Shown here in pieces: positions 21,661-31,722 of a stretch of 64,000 bases of DNA. This stretch comes from Apodospora peruviana (taxonomy: Eukaryota > Ascomycota > Sordariomycetes > Sordariales > Lasiosphaeriaceae). The translations under genes were made by a program, and so were the position numbers. Numbering within the stretch: position 1 is the stretch's first letter; each line of letters opens with the position of its first letter. The notes beneath the pieces are model-generated. The model made no database searches and was not told the DNA's origin. It worked only from the letters and a program-made list of their open reading frames with translations. The stretch is taken from contig JAUEDM010000005.1 of NCBI GenBank assembly GCA_033439685.1, positions 3,720,001-3,784,000 on the forward strand, given 5' to 3'.

Positions 21661-22203
21661 GGACTTGATTGGGAAACCGTCAGTAATTATTTTCCTTCCT
21701 GGGGTTTTCCATCTTTCGGCTTTTCTTTTGTGCGTTGCGTTCGATGTTGTCACTGCGAGACATAATTACCTAGCTGCTGGAGCATCCCAAATGCCTATGT
21801 TCTCACTGGCTAATTAACCACGTTGCCCGTCATTGAATACAAAGAAACCCGAAACATCACGCTGATGAGCACGGATTCATAAAGACAAATTGTTTTATTT
21901 CGCAGTGTGTATCACAGGTATGAGTGCTGACAATTACTGCCTCCCTGTTGCGCTCCTTTCCCCTTCTCCGCTTTTTCGGGTTTCCCCATGAACCCTTCAA
22001 GCCGGTGGACAACGGTTTGTGACAAACAGATAGATATTGCATGCTATGATGCAGTCTGTCAGTTTACATATAGTCTATATCGCCACGGGTGCTTCTTCCG
22101 GCCTCAATATGTCATTAAGCTTCTGGCGCGCCTCGAGAAGCTCTAGCACGGCCCGTGTTCTGCAAACCACGCGTGGTTCATAGCCGTCAAGCGAGTCTGA
22201 TCC
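21661..22203. other. Region downstream of tRNA-Glu and 3' of the ankyrin gene
   Basis: Mostly non-coding. Its last 126 bases (22203-22078) stay open in the ankyrin-protein frame beyond the TAG stop and read AVLELLEARQKLNDIL before a second stop at 22077-22075. Confidence 0.5.
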
Positions 22204-22833
22204 CTAATTTTGAATGTTTGTATCAGGGCGCGACAGCAGAAACTCGATCATACCAACATATCCCAGCCGCGCGGCCACGTGTAGGGCTGTCCTCCCTGAC
22301 TCGTCAGCGATGTTGGCATTCATGTCGTTGTGGGCAAGCAGCTGCAGCGCAATGTCCTCCCGGTTCTTCTCCGCGGCCAAATGAAGCGGTGTCTGAGTTT
22401 CGAAGCCTGTCGCGTTCGGATCAGCGCCGTGGTCGAGGAGCATCGCGATGATTTCGGTGTTGCCAGGCCCCGCCACGGCGGCTAGGAGCGGGTGGCCATC
22501 GAGCCCCTCCAGATTCGACAGCGCGTCGCGTAAGGGCAGGTTCGGGTCTCTCGCCGCCGAGGCATCGGCGGCAGCAGCACCCGCCGTTTCAGGCCACGGG
22601 AGGCAGAGCCGTTCGCGCAGGAAGCGCTTTCCCTTGCTGATTAACAACAGCTGGAGAGCTGCGTCCAGGATTTGGTTTTCGGTCAGGGATATCAAGTGCT
22701 GCTGCTCCTTGCCGTCATTGTCGTTGTTATGGCGTGCGTGGCAACTTTGCCGGTAATGGTATTTGGGCAAACGCGCGCACGGAAACGCGAACGAAGCTGA
22801 AATTGTCTGTCGATGACAGAATTGGACCCTCAT
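22204..22833 (-). CDS. Ankyrin-repeat protein
   Basis: A 209-residue frame from the ATG at 22833. The first ~60 residues are polar. Helical sequence follows, then ankyrin repeats: LLAAVAGPGNTEIIAMLLDHGADPNA, TPLHLAAEKNREDIALQLLAHNDMNANI and TALHVAARLGYVGMIEFLLSRPDTNI (each shown here only in part by its core TPLHLAA / ALHVAAR motifs). It probably serves protein binding in the cytosol. The stop is TAG right after NIQN, at the point where a further repeat would start, and the frame remains open for 42 codons beyond. It is short compared with most fungal ankyrin proteins. Confidence 0.7.
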   Translation of the reverse strand: MRVQFCHRQTISASFAFPCARLPKYHYRQSCHARHNNDNDGKEQQHLISLTENQILDAALQLLLISKGKRFLRERLCLPWPETAGAAAADASAARDPNLPLRDALSNLEGLDGHPLLAAVAGPGNTEIIAMLLDHGADPNATGFETQTPLHLAAEKNREDIALQLLAHNDMNANIADESGRTALHVAARLGYVGMIEFLLSRPDTNIQN

Positions 22834-23780
22834 TCGAGATCTTTGTCCTCAACAGCCATGTGATGGTTTCGTTCTTTACTTTTGTGGTGTCGTGGGTAAG
22901 GATCATCGGGCTATCAATTCAGCGGAAGGCGAGACGTGATATTGATAGCGTCAAAGGACCCTACTCGTTGAGTTTGATGGTTAATTAGTATTTTGGGCAG
23001 GCCCATTGAACAATGATTAATAAGGAGATAGCAAACATACGGCAAACTAGTCTGGCGTTAAGCCAGCAGATCAGGAACTGGATGTCCCAAAATCTGCTCC
23101 TTGAGACGCAGATACCAAACAAAGGGTTGATACCAAGCCTCGTAGTCGCCGGGGTGACGATGCTCACGGTAGTAACACCGCATTAACAATTGTCATCGCC
23201 TGAGTTTCTGCGATTCATTTGATCTTGGATAGTTCTCAAGTCGAGCATGCCCTTTCGCAGTTCTCGGTGGCAGAGGAGTGAGGGAGTATTCCAGAATTTC
23301 GGTAAGGATCTCGGTGGGCAGCCCCATGAGTGTTGGCGACGTTGTGTATGACATGATGCTTTCAGTGGAAAGATTCTACCGAGAAACATTGATGTTGTGT
23401 CAAACATGCGCACAAACACTCAGATCTGGCTCCGATATTTTGAAGGCACAATGGACAGGACACCCACTAGTTCTAGACCTAAAGAGCAATCATAGCCTCA
23501 CCCGCCCTTCTTTGCACACACCCGTGCACCCAATTTTTCCGCACGCACCGCCCACCCCCAAAGCACAAGCCCCACCAAGCTACCGCTAGAGCTGGCGTCG
23601 AAACCTGATACCGCCCTTTCTCAGCCATCTGGCTTTGAGCCAAGGGGTGGGTGGTGCGTAGTATGGAGAAATCGGGTGGTGCGTGAAATCTAGGTGGGTA
23701 AGGCTGAAATTGCCTCTAAAGAAGGGTTTACCTAAGAGCAATCTGTGCAAATCTTGTCTTCCATGATCTGGACACTGCCC

Positions 23781-23826
23781 TTCATGGTGAGAGAGTAGGC
23801 GTCTTCATGGTGAGAGAGTAGGCGTT
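23781..23826. repeat. 23-bp direct tandem duplication
   Basis: Two adjacent copies of a 23-bp unit starting TTCATGGTGAGAGAGTAGGC, differing at the last base. Confidence 0.85.
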
Positions 23827-24196
23827 GATGGCATCCATATAAAAGAAACTCGTCGGCCGTAGACTGCAGTGGCTATTACACTCCGCACTTATACACCATT
23901 CATGGTAAATAATGCCTGCAAAACACACCTGTGTGGAATTTTGATGTTCAACTCATACGGTCTAAAAACTGCCTTTACAAAGATATTTAAGGGCTTGGTT
24001 GCATATTCCCCAACCCATATTTGGTGTCATTGCTAGGGCCCCTATATGTACTAGGGGTGTATTATTTCCCGTGGAACGGTGTATGTTTATGCTACGGTGG
24101 GTTCGTGCCCCATGGTCTCTGCAGTAATCACCCAACTTGCGTCCTTTCCATCGACCTGCTGACACGATGTATTTACACCAATCGGAGATGGGGCAG

Positions 24197-24559
24197 CTAA
24201 CATTGGAAAGGAGGAAGGGGACAAGGGGTTAGCGAGCCAGTGATGAGTTTGCATGTTTGCCTCCATCTCGCTTCTTCGGTGTGTTGTGGCGCTGCGACGT
24301 CAGTGTCGTCGTCTGATTGTCTTCCCGACCACTCGGAGTCCTCTATCTCTATCTCTATCACCTTGTCGGTTTCGGTATCCGTCCGAATTTCCGCTAGCCG
24401 GGTACCACCGGCCTTTGCTATGTCGATGTCTGAAAGTGTCGAACTATCCTCCCAGTCGAAGTACCTTGAGAGCCCGCTTATATCGTAGTTTGCTGGAACT
24501 GTCGCAAAACAGTGCTCGGGATGAGCGAAGCAACAGAACCCTGTTAAATACATGCACAT
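24197..24559 (-). CDS. Doubtful small acidic ORF
   Basis: An ATG-initiated 120-codon frame. Its middle (GLSRYFDWEDSSTLSDIDIA, then an Asp/Glu/Thr-rich stretch) looks more protein-like than its neighbours, but the ends do not, and much of the acidity comes from a TCTATC-type simple repeat. No homologous family comes to mind. It may be chance or a relic. Confidence 0.2.
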   Translation of the reverse strand: MCMYLTGFCCFAHPEHCFATVPANYDISGLSRYFDWEDSSTLSDIDIAKAGGTRLAEIRTDTETDKVIEIEIEDSEWSGRQSDDDTDVAAPQHTEEARWRQTCKLITGSLTPCPLPPFQC

Positions 24560-25006
24560 GTCCTACATAGGTGCCTCTTTTTGAGCAGCCAGTTCGGCCC
24601 GTTCTTCTCCGTCTCCCAACCCTTCCTCCCTCCCTCCAGATGCGAGGTCACACAGCCTCCCCGATACTGTACGGAAGGTATTTCCCTTCAGAGTTTCTGA
24701 CAGTGCGATGCGTGGTGTATAAGCATGGTGAGCCAGATGGCGGAGAGCGATTCAAGCGCACTCACAGCTGTTTGCACACTGTCCGAATAATGGCGTACGA
24801 TGAACGTGACCGTGCGTACACCCCGCAAGGAATGACCACGAGGTTGAGGGAAAAAACAATGTAGCCACCGGTAAATTGGAAAATGAAGATCGTGTCTACA
24901 ATCCCGCATCCATCGGACATGCCGCTCAAGAAGAACCTCTGCCTTCGACCACATAAGGGAAAGAGATCTGTTCAAACCGTGTGGCAAGAGAAAGACAAAC
25001 CTTACT

Positions 25007-25038
25007 GGGGGCCAGATCAGTAGGGGGCCAGATCAGTA
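25007..25038. repeat. 16-bp direct tandem duplication
   Basis: GGGGGCCAGATCAGTA occurs twice head to tail in non-coding DNA. Confidence 0.85.
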
Positions 25039-25059
25039 GGAGGCCTTGACGAAGATCTG

Positions 25060-25250
25060 CCGCTCAATTCAGGACAATGCTCTCTGTGGTGTCGTTATTC
25101 AAAACCATTCTACATCGCTTGCGATGCCAGCGTCACAGGTCTCGGTGTAGTCTTTTCCCAGCTGGCAGAGGGGAGCCCATCGACAGAGAGTATTCACAAA
25201 GGGACGAATTTCACTGGATCGTGATGCATCTCAGGAACAGGCAGCCACTG
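25060..25250 (+). mobile_element. Possible reverse-transcriptase/RNase H relic of an LTR retroelement
   Basis: Around 25110-25165 one frame reads FYIACDASVTGLGVVFSQ, which resembles the strand DAS-x(4)-GAVLSQ at the start of RNase H in Ty3/gypsy polyproteins. The next part (GEPIDREYSQRDEFHWIV) would fit the following stretch but is in another frame. No LTRs or other pol motifs are visible. This is a weak, short match. Confidence 0.25.
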
Positions 25251-25277
25251 GACAGTCGCCCAACTGGAGAAAGTAGT

Positions 25278-25331
25278 GTAGCTAGCTTTGTTCGTGAGAG
25301 CATTGTAGCAAGCTTCGTTCGTGAGAGCATT
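25278..25331. repeat. 27-bp direct tandem duplication
   Basis: Two adjacent 27-bp units sharing TTCGTGAGAGCATT and differing at two positions. Confidence 0.8.
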
Positions 25332-25823
25332 GTAAGGGTGATGAACAGTCTAGCTAAGGTTCTGTGGCCGCCCCAAACGCGGTTGCAAGTGGTCCCACGC
25401 ATACCTTACGCCACCGTGAGGCTGAGATCCGCTGTTCGATTTGACCTGGGCGCCCCTTCGTGAATGATTCAGTGTCTTATTGGCCAACCCTCTGTCGTGT
25501 CAGTGGGTTTCTCATATTCTGAGTGGTCCATGCGTTGTAAGTGTTTCCCGCTCGGGAAGGAGCGTCGAACTCCTGGTCAGACGCCCCGCCTTCCTTGCCT
25601 TGCTATTGTGTAGCTCAACAGGTAAATTATCATCAACGCTTTTACCTATATTCTCTCGGGATCCTCTCGGGCACTCGTTGATTCTCTAGATCTCCGAAGT
25701 CTAGAAATATTTTACTTCACACTTTTACATTACACTCCCACCCCATCCGCAGTTTTTGTTTACCCCCAAGCACCGGCCTAGATCCGAAGATTCATTCCGG
25801 ATTCATATTGGCAAACTGAGCAA

Positions 25824-26097
25824 CATGTCCGAAAGCTCGTCCCAGAAGTATAATTATGCAGCTCCTCGCGCTAAGTCGTGTCTCCCGCGCCGTTATGCCG
25901 ATCGTTTCTTCGAGCTGTTCGACGGCTCTCAGCGGCAGCTCGTCCAACTCCTAGCTGTTCCGGTCCTACCTCCTCGCTTGGTAAAGCCAGTCCCACAGGA
26001 AGAGTTCGACCAGATTCGGTCGCGCATACATGCTCGACCAGATGCGGCAAACGCTGGTTCTGCTGCGGGAGTTAGAGCGACCGGCGGATCAGGTTGA
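25824..26097 (+). CDS. Short frame upstream of the F-box-like gene, possibly its N-terminal part
   Basis: ATG at 25824 opens a 90-codon frame (MSESSSQKYNYAAPRAKSCL start). At about 26030 protein-like character moves to the next frame (LDQMRQTLVLLRELERP, a heptad-like helix), and at 26217 to the frame of the downstream gene. No clear GT..AG introns link the three. It may be the broken N-terminus of the following gene or an independent remnant. Confidence 0.3.
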
Positions 26098-26216
26098 CAA
26101 CGTGCCGATAGCTGAAGCCCTCATGGCTACCCGGAACAAACGCAAGGCTGAGGATCAGGCAGGCCCGGCTCTCGAAATCGACAACAGCCATACGACGACT
26201 ATTAATCGTCTGCGCA

Positions 26217-27278
26217 ATGGGGGCGGGAACCAGGGCTGTAAACACGAACGCCAAGCCGAAAGCCCCGTTCAACTTCTTGGACCTCCCGCTCGACCTCCAA
26301 CGGGAGGTCTTTGAGCAGTTGGACGACCTGTCCGACATCATTTGCCTGGCCACGACAAACGCATACATGTGGTCGATTGGGCAGGAATACGCCCACGCCT
26401 TCTTCGCCTCGACCCTGGGCGCTTGGGCGGGCGAGCCCATCGTCTGCGTGGGCGACGGGGTCGAGCCAGGCGATTATCCGCCCAACATGTTCACGGACGA
26501 AGACCTCGACGAGTTCCATCAGTTTGTGATAGCCGCAAAGCTTACGCCCAGGCTATCATACTTCACAGAATACAACTTGGACCCAGAGCGCGACTTTCCC
26601 ATAATGTCGACGGCCGAGAAGTATGCAGACACCACCTGGTGTGACGACAAGGGATCTTCCATCCTGGAGCTGATCAGGAGTGACGAGGCCCGCGGAACCA
26701 CTGCCACGGTTATGGCGTCCATGTTTGCGCAGCGCTGCCTGGCAGAACTGCACAATGCCCTCATATCATACGAATCAATGTACTATCCTACCGACCAACC
26801 TTGGGTGCTACGCAACCTGACCAAGAAGGAGTTTGTGCGGGCTGACGCCATCGACTTGAAGCCCGAGTACATCAATGGACCCATGATTTTCGGGTTGGGG
26901 TTCCACGAAGTCGTCACCGCCAAAATCATGTGGTCGTCGAAATCCACACCACCGACCGACTCCGATGAGGGCCCTGAAACGTGGACGCGGGGAGAATGGG
27001 CTGGCCACAGGCTCGAGATCACCGCCCTCAAGAAGCATGGGAATGAGGCAAGGATAGCAAAAAGCTGTGGTGAGGAAGGCTGGAAGGATGTCAGCAAGGA
27101 CACTCTAAAGGAAGTCAGAGCCATCTATGATGCGCAGTATTGGCAGGACCCGGGTTGGGAAAAGATGCTGTGCGAAACCGCCGATGAGTGCCTCAAAGAC
27201 GTCAGAACACGCACTACACCATCCCTGAGTGGTTACTTTAGGGAAGTCTGGGAAGCCAATGATCCGGACTTGCTTTAA
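26217..27278 (+). CDS. F-box-like hypothetical protein
   Basis: A 353-residue frame from the ATG at 26217. After a short basic leader, residues 18-55 read FNFLDLPLDLQREVFEQLDD..DIICLATTN, an F-box/2EXR-like helix pattern. The rest is a mixed alpha-helical region with several Trp residues and no enzyme motif I recognise. F-box-type proteins in fungi often bridge a target to an SCF ubiquitin ligase; that role here is inferred from the N-terminus only. The true start could lie further upstream if frame breaks in the preceding 400 bp are real or are unrecognised introns. Confidence 0.65.
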   Translation: MGAGTRAVNTNAKPKAPFNFLDLPLDLQREVFEQLDDLSDIICLATTNAYMWSIGQEYAHAFFASTLGAWAGEPIVCVGDGVEPGDYPPNMFTDEDLDEFHQFVIAAKLTPRLSYFTEYNLDPERDFPIMSTAEKYADTTWCDDKGSSILELIRSDEARGTTATVMASMFAQRCLAELHNALISYESMYYPTDQPWVLRNLTKKEFVRADAIDLKPEYINGPMIFGLGFHEVVTAKIMWSSKSTPPTDSDEGPETWTRGEWAGHRLEITALKKHGNEARIAKSCGEEGWKDVSKDTLKEVRAIYDAQYWQDPGWEKMLCETADECLKDVRTRTTPSLSGYFREVWEANDPDLL

Positions 27279-28147
27279 TCATTTAGGCCATGAGGCAGGA
27301 TTCCTGTTGTCTTGGTATCGTCTCCCCCGGTACTTTCGGTCTTCTACCAGACCTAGTTGACCTCAACAACCTCTACTACTCGCACTATACACCTCTACGA
27401 CTCCAGTCGGCTTGCAGTTTCGCGTTGCCAACATCGGTGCGTTGCCACGAACGAGATTTAACGCTTCCGAAGCGATGTATGTGCGTAACGCTGCACCCGT
27501 CGTTATTCTTTGTCGTTTATATTGGAGATGAGGGTTTTGGGGTGACTGGATTGCGTGGATAGCACTTGGTAATATCTTTGATCGATGGAGGCTGGGTCGC
27601 TTTCTTTCTTTTATTTCCCTTTCTTTCATATGGCAGACGATCTGCCAGCCTTAGTAGGGTACCAACTCAAGGCGTAACGGTCATCGTGTGCAGAGCAAAA
27701 GTGTATACCATTGTCTTACAAAAATAAACAGTGCAATTATGCCGTGCTAGCAGAGATTAAATCTTAGCCGTCGGTCAGCAATCCGACCCTATTGCCCAGT
27801 GCCGCAGGTCACACAACATAGATGGGCGTCACCGTCTCGGATGGAGATAATATACACGACAGTCAATTGGTCTCTCAGCAGACATAATAGATCATAACCT
27901 AACACGGGCGCTTCACTAGGATGGGATTGTCACAACATATCCCAGGGGGACCTTTTTGACGAGCGGGAGAAGGTAAAGTTGTTAAGTAAGTGTCTGTCTG
28001 AAGGGGTTCATCAATTGAGTGTGGCCCAAGCTAGCCAACCAAACCTGACCATACTACAAGTCCTAATGCCAATATGTAGTTGTCTGTTCCTACGCCTAAA
28101 TACCTCACTGACTGGTTACATACGGGGTAGGTCAGGTAGGTAGGTGT
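27279..28147. other. Intergenic region
   Basis: Nearly 0.9 kb between convergent genes. No coding sequence, repeat or RNA gene is evident. Confidence 0.5.
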
Positions 28148-28490
28148 CTAGTAAACCGGCTCAACATCCTCCTCCACTCGCTTCATTTTCATAATCATGG
28201 GATCAGCTCTCATAATCATGGGATCGGCTCCAGCCCCCTTAGCAGCTGCTACCGATTGATCCGAGATTTGGCCATCGCTGCCTTGGGTGGGAGGCATAGC
28301 GAGGCCGTTAATACCCGTGGCGGCGAGGGCGAGGGCGAGGACGGTTGAGGTAATTAAATTGGCGTCGCCACATATGATGGGCGGCTGTTTGCTTTTGGTA
28401 ACCAAAGAGAGATATAAACTTAATACAGAGAGAAGCTGTAGAGAAAGCAGTAGATCATATAAGAAGTAGGACCTTACCTACCGGCAGCAT
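28148..28490 (-). CDS. Possible small secreted protein with a repeated Met-rich tail
   Basis: The frame ending at 28148 encodes a hydrophobic stretch (STVLALALAATGINGLA) followed by a polar region and two copies of ADPMIM, a dibasic-like KMKR and an acidic end. It has no in-frame ATG before the hydrophobic part. A model that supplies one uses a 9-nt first exon (28490-28482, Met-Leu-Pro), a GTAGGT donor, a CTCTACAG acceptor and exon 2 at 28435-28148, giving about 98 residues with matching phase. The tiny exon makes this speculative. It could be a precursor peptide or a chance frame. Confidence 0.3.
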
Positions 28491-29119
28491 GACTTTGGTT
28501 GATCTATGGTCTTGATAGTTTTGTGCGGAAGTGACGAATATCGGTGCTTTGTTTGAGAAGTGTTGGGTACCTTAGCGTGGTTGGTGAAATCTGAAGGGGA
28601 ACGATGATGAACTTGATAACTTGATAGATGGGGACAACTTACCCTCTTGATACCTACCTTAATCAACCTCTCCCCTTCGAGGTTGTCCTTAAGCTCGAGA
28701 TACTGATTTACATGAATACTAGTGAATCATAATGACCCAGCGTATCAGGGTACACATGTCCCGGCACTAATGCACCGAGTCCCATCCTTCTCCATGCCCC
28801 GTATTCCTGTCCAGAGTCGTGTCCCCGGCGCAGAGGATGGCCTGTCGCAGTTTGTCGAAGCACGCCACGACCAGCTGGACCCGGTCCAAACAACCCACCC
28901 ATCACGTACTGCTGGCAATTACCTCTGAGCCTTACATACACACGGTAAATTTGAGCTATTGCCGATGCCGTATTAAGTGGAAGTGCTAATTTTACTCCGT
29001 GCTAGCTGGTACGGCCAACTGAAGAAGTGGAAAGCCAAACACCGAACTTCCCACCCACCACGACTTGTTCTGCAGGCCCAGCCAAGCATTTGTCTCCGAC
29101 AAGTCGGGGATCTTGCAGT
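28491..29119. other. Intergenic region
   Basis: About 630 bp with no supported gene. Confidence 0.5.
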
Positions 29120-29466
29120 TTTCCATCTCATCCGGCTTCCTTGAGATTTCATGCCACTTGGACACACCTCCATGTTCAAGTATTCAATAAGACTTCGAAG
29201 GAAGCGGCGCCAAGGCTTACACCGACATTTCCTTCGGCCTTCGCGCTTTGCACAAACCTCCCACCTCCCATGATGGTCGTCGGCAGCTACAATGTGGCCG
29301 AATATATTCTCAGGTCATCGCATCGTATGCCCTGTTCCGCGTGTAAGATTTCTGAAATTTGGAAGCAACTGGAGGATTTGTTATTTCAAGGTTCTATCTC
29401 ATCTGCCGACGACGATGACGACGATGAAGAATGGAAGGTGATATTGCGAAACCTCTACGTCAAGTA
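29120..29466 (+). pseudogene. Cytochrome P450 relic, paralogue of the gene at 44655-46330
   Basis: One frame reads FPSHPASL, then HLHVQVFNKTSKEA, PMMVVGSYNVAEYILRSS, ISEIWKQLEDL and SISSAD before an acidic run and EEWK. The P450 at 44.7-46.3 kb has FPQHPSSL, GHLQVFDEFMKKLP, PMVVVSNYEVAEQIVRTS, VPEIWKQLEHL and SIISADGEEWK in the same order. So this is the N-terminal quarter of a close paralogue. An expanded GAC/GAT run has inserted Asp residues, and nothing from the I-helix or heme region follows. No ATG-led intact gene can be built. Confidence 0.75.
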
Positions 29467-30424
29467 GTCTCAGCTCTTGTCAGTGCAGGTGGCGCGATTC
29501 TAGGCACAGATGTACAGAGAAATGCAACGCTCGTCAGCTTGACAATTGCATGGGTGGCTTCGCAGATCAAAGCCTTTAATGCGTTCAAAGGTGAGGGGAT
29601 TAATTATTTGGAGTCGCATCTCACTTGATCTTACACACATGAAAGTAGCGGTGGTATATTAATGACGTCTTAGGGAAAATCTCATTGGCGACTGAATCTC
29701 TCCAAGCTCATCGGTGCAGGTGGCGCAGTTCTTGGCCTGACAATACGGCAACCAGAGCGACACGCCATCTACACAATGCTGAGCTGAAACGCCTTGAAAT
29801 TGCCAATCGTGGCCAGGAGATTAATCATCTGCTCAGTACGTGACGTTCTGTGGGGCTCGATGATCAATAGTGGCGTGGCATGCTGCCACTGAGCTGGTGT
29901 TTGCTCTCCAGCCAGGCTTGGACCTTTGTGCAGGAGTAGTGGTGGTGTATGTTTTAGGCACATGCCAATACGCCATTCTACGGTAGATAGTCAATATTTG
30001 GTACATGTGTCTTACAAGCATCGTGGTAGTATCAAGACATATAGCTTTGAGAAATGTCAACAAAGCCCTTGAAATACCCCGTGAAGAGAGTTTCACACCA
30101 TAAGGATTGATCATCAAGAAGTCCACCCAAGGGCTTTGCAAGTACAATATATTGACTATGTACCGTACAATGGTGTAGCCAATATCAGATGAAGAGTTGG
30201 AGGTCGGAGAATACTGTCCGGGGGTGGCAGTCCCTTTGGCTTTGGTCCTTGGAAAAGAAGACTGCACACACTTTGTCTATAAATACCAGGACCTTCCTCC
30301 ATGATCCGGCCAGAATTAATCAAACAACTTCCCTCGGTACTCACTCAACAAACCTTGCAAACACACCTACAAACACCAGAGCACCCCACCATCTTCAAGC
30401 CCCTTTCGAATCACTTCCATCAAC
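29467..30424. other. Intergenic region with promoter of the next gene
   Basis: About 0.96 kb. Two related segments (near 29483 and 29719) share GTGCAGGTGGCGC and a similar follow-on, suggesting an old duplication. The last 150 bp hold a TATA box and the 5' leader of the gene at 30425. Confidence 0.5.
30278..30285 (+). promoter_or_regulatory. TATA box
   Basis: TATAAATA, 140 bp before the ATG at 30425, followed by a C/A-rich leader typical of well-expressed fungal genes. Confidence 0.5.
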
Positions 30425-30821
30425 ATGTCCAAGTATCAGGTCCAGTTCCTCCGCTACAGCAGCCGTGGCGGATACGTCTGCTACCCCAAGGTCGTGGCCA
30501 ACGATCGCATCTGGGATTCACGAACGATCAGTGATTGGGAGCATTGGACTCTCGACATTGGTATGTATTGTCCCAACCGAGATGATTCTCCTCCCACGAT
30601 GGTGCTGACTACAGACAACAGATCAGAAGGAGACGGTTGACTTGCTGAACGATGCTGGGTTCTCCGAGGGAGACATCATCATCCCTTGGATTGATGTTGT
30701 GGCCGGCAATGATGCTAGCGCCAACACCATCTTCATCGTCACCAAGAACGGAAGCACGGCCGGGCTGGACGCTTCCGGGACCACCTTGAACACCTATCTC
30801 ACGTACACCGGGACTTCTTAA
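30425..30821 (+). CDS. 111-residue protein of unknown family
   Basis: Two exons, 30425-30560 and 30622-30821, separated by a 61-nt intron (GTATGT..CTGAC..CAACAG); the junction keeps frame and the sum is 336 nt. The protein has no signal peptide and no membrane segment. It starts MSKYQVQFLRYSSRGGYVCYP and has a beta-rich look: alternating hydrophobic strands, aromatic residues, then DIIIPWIDVVAG and a Thr/Gly/Ser-rich end. Size and composition suggest a small cytosolic beta-fold protein. I do not recognise the family. Codon use is strongly biased to C-ending codons, and with the TATA box this suggests high expression. Confidence 0.7.
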
Positions 30822-31722
30822 GGTTTTGTTTTTCCTATTCATAAGCAATTGTGCGAGATTGGCCGAATGGTTTTGGAGGACAAAGTTGCAAACTGAAGTT
30901 GAAAGGACGTTCGTTTTGAGTGTGCTTTTTTCTGCGAATTTCCGTCTGCAGGCCTGGTACCAAGTTGCAGTTCCCTGTACTCTTAGAAGCTCCGGCACGA
31001 TTGTAGTACAGTCACTTCAGTGCCTGCAGAAATGTTATCATCACATTCTTTTCATATTGAGACAGAGCGAGGCTGGATGTGCACCTTGGCAATTATGTGG
31101 ACGGATTATAACAGTGCTGATGAGAGAACTTGAAGAAAGTCCCGAAGTATTCCGTACTCGGTACTTTCAGCTTCGCCTGAGCCACATTTCGTGGGCATAC
31201 CTCACAAGCCACACCCGACAGAGTTTTGGCGTTACACAGCAGGAAACCTGAATCTGCCTGAGTGGCTGCTGTCTTTGCAATCAGTTGGGCAGCAACGGCC
31301 AATGACGGCTTGCCGCCTCACACCTTCCTCATGCGCCAAGCATCTTTCCAGCATGTCAATTGCGAGTTTGCGCGATCCCACAGCCTTCCTTGGTCCTGAT
31401 TGAGAAGCCCCCCGTCCTCATTTTCTCCCTTGCATTTTCCCCGCACACTCACTCCGTTCAAGACCTGATTGATGACTGAGGCTCGTCTTCTCGCGGCATC
31501 ACCCATTTTGTTTGTCTTTCAAGCTACCAAGCATTACACGTGGTTTCAATACCCCAACTTCGGCTTCGCCTTTACGACCATCGAAAGGCACAATGAGTGC
31601 CCAAAACGGAGTCTTGCCGTTCCTCTGCCAGAGACTTTGATGACTGGACTTAAACTGTACAATACCGGTATTGCGATTGAAGGCACACACAGGTGGCGCC
31701 CAAACCAACAGCTATTCCCATC
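30822..31722. other. Intergenic region
   Basis: 0.9 kb upstream of the pseudo-protease/zinc-finger gene. Short frames only; nothing supported. Confidence 0.5.

Larger units (their letters stand above)
22834..25823. other. Gene-poor region with duplicated segments
   Basis: About 3 kb without a convincing gene. It contains three small direct duplications (23, 16 and 27 bp units), a TCTATC run near 24345 and one possible retroelement scrap near 25.1 kb. Texture and short clashing frames suggest eroded sequence. Confidence 0.5.

Noticed and set aside
30845..30880. Segment resembling the D-arm of tRNA-Ser/Leu (GATTGGCCGAATGGTT)
   Set aside because: No anticodon, variable or T arm can be folded around it.
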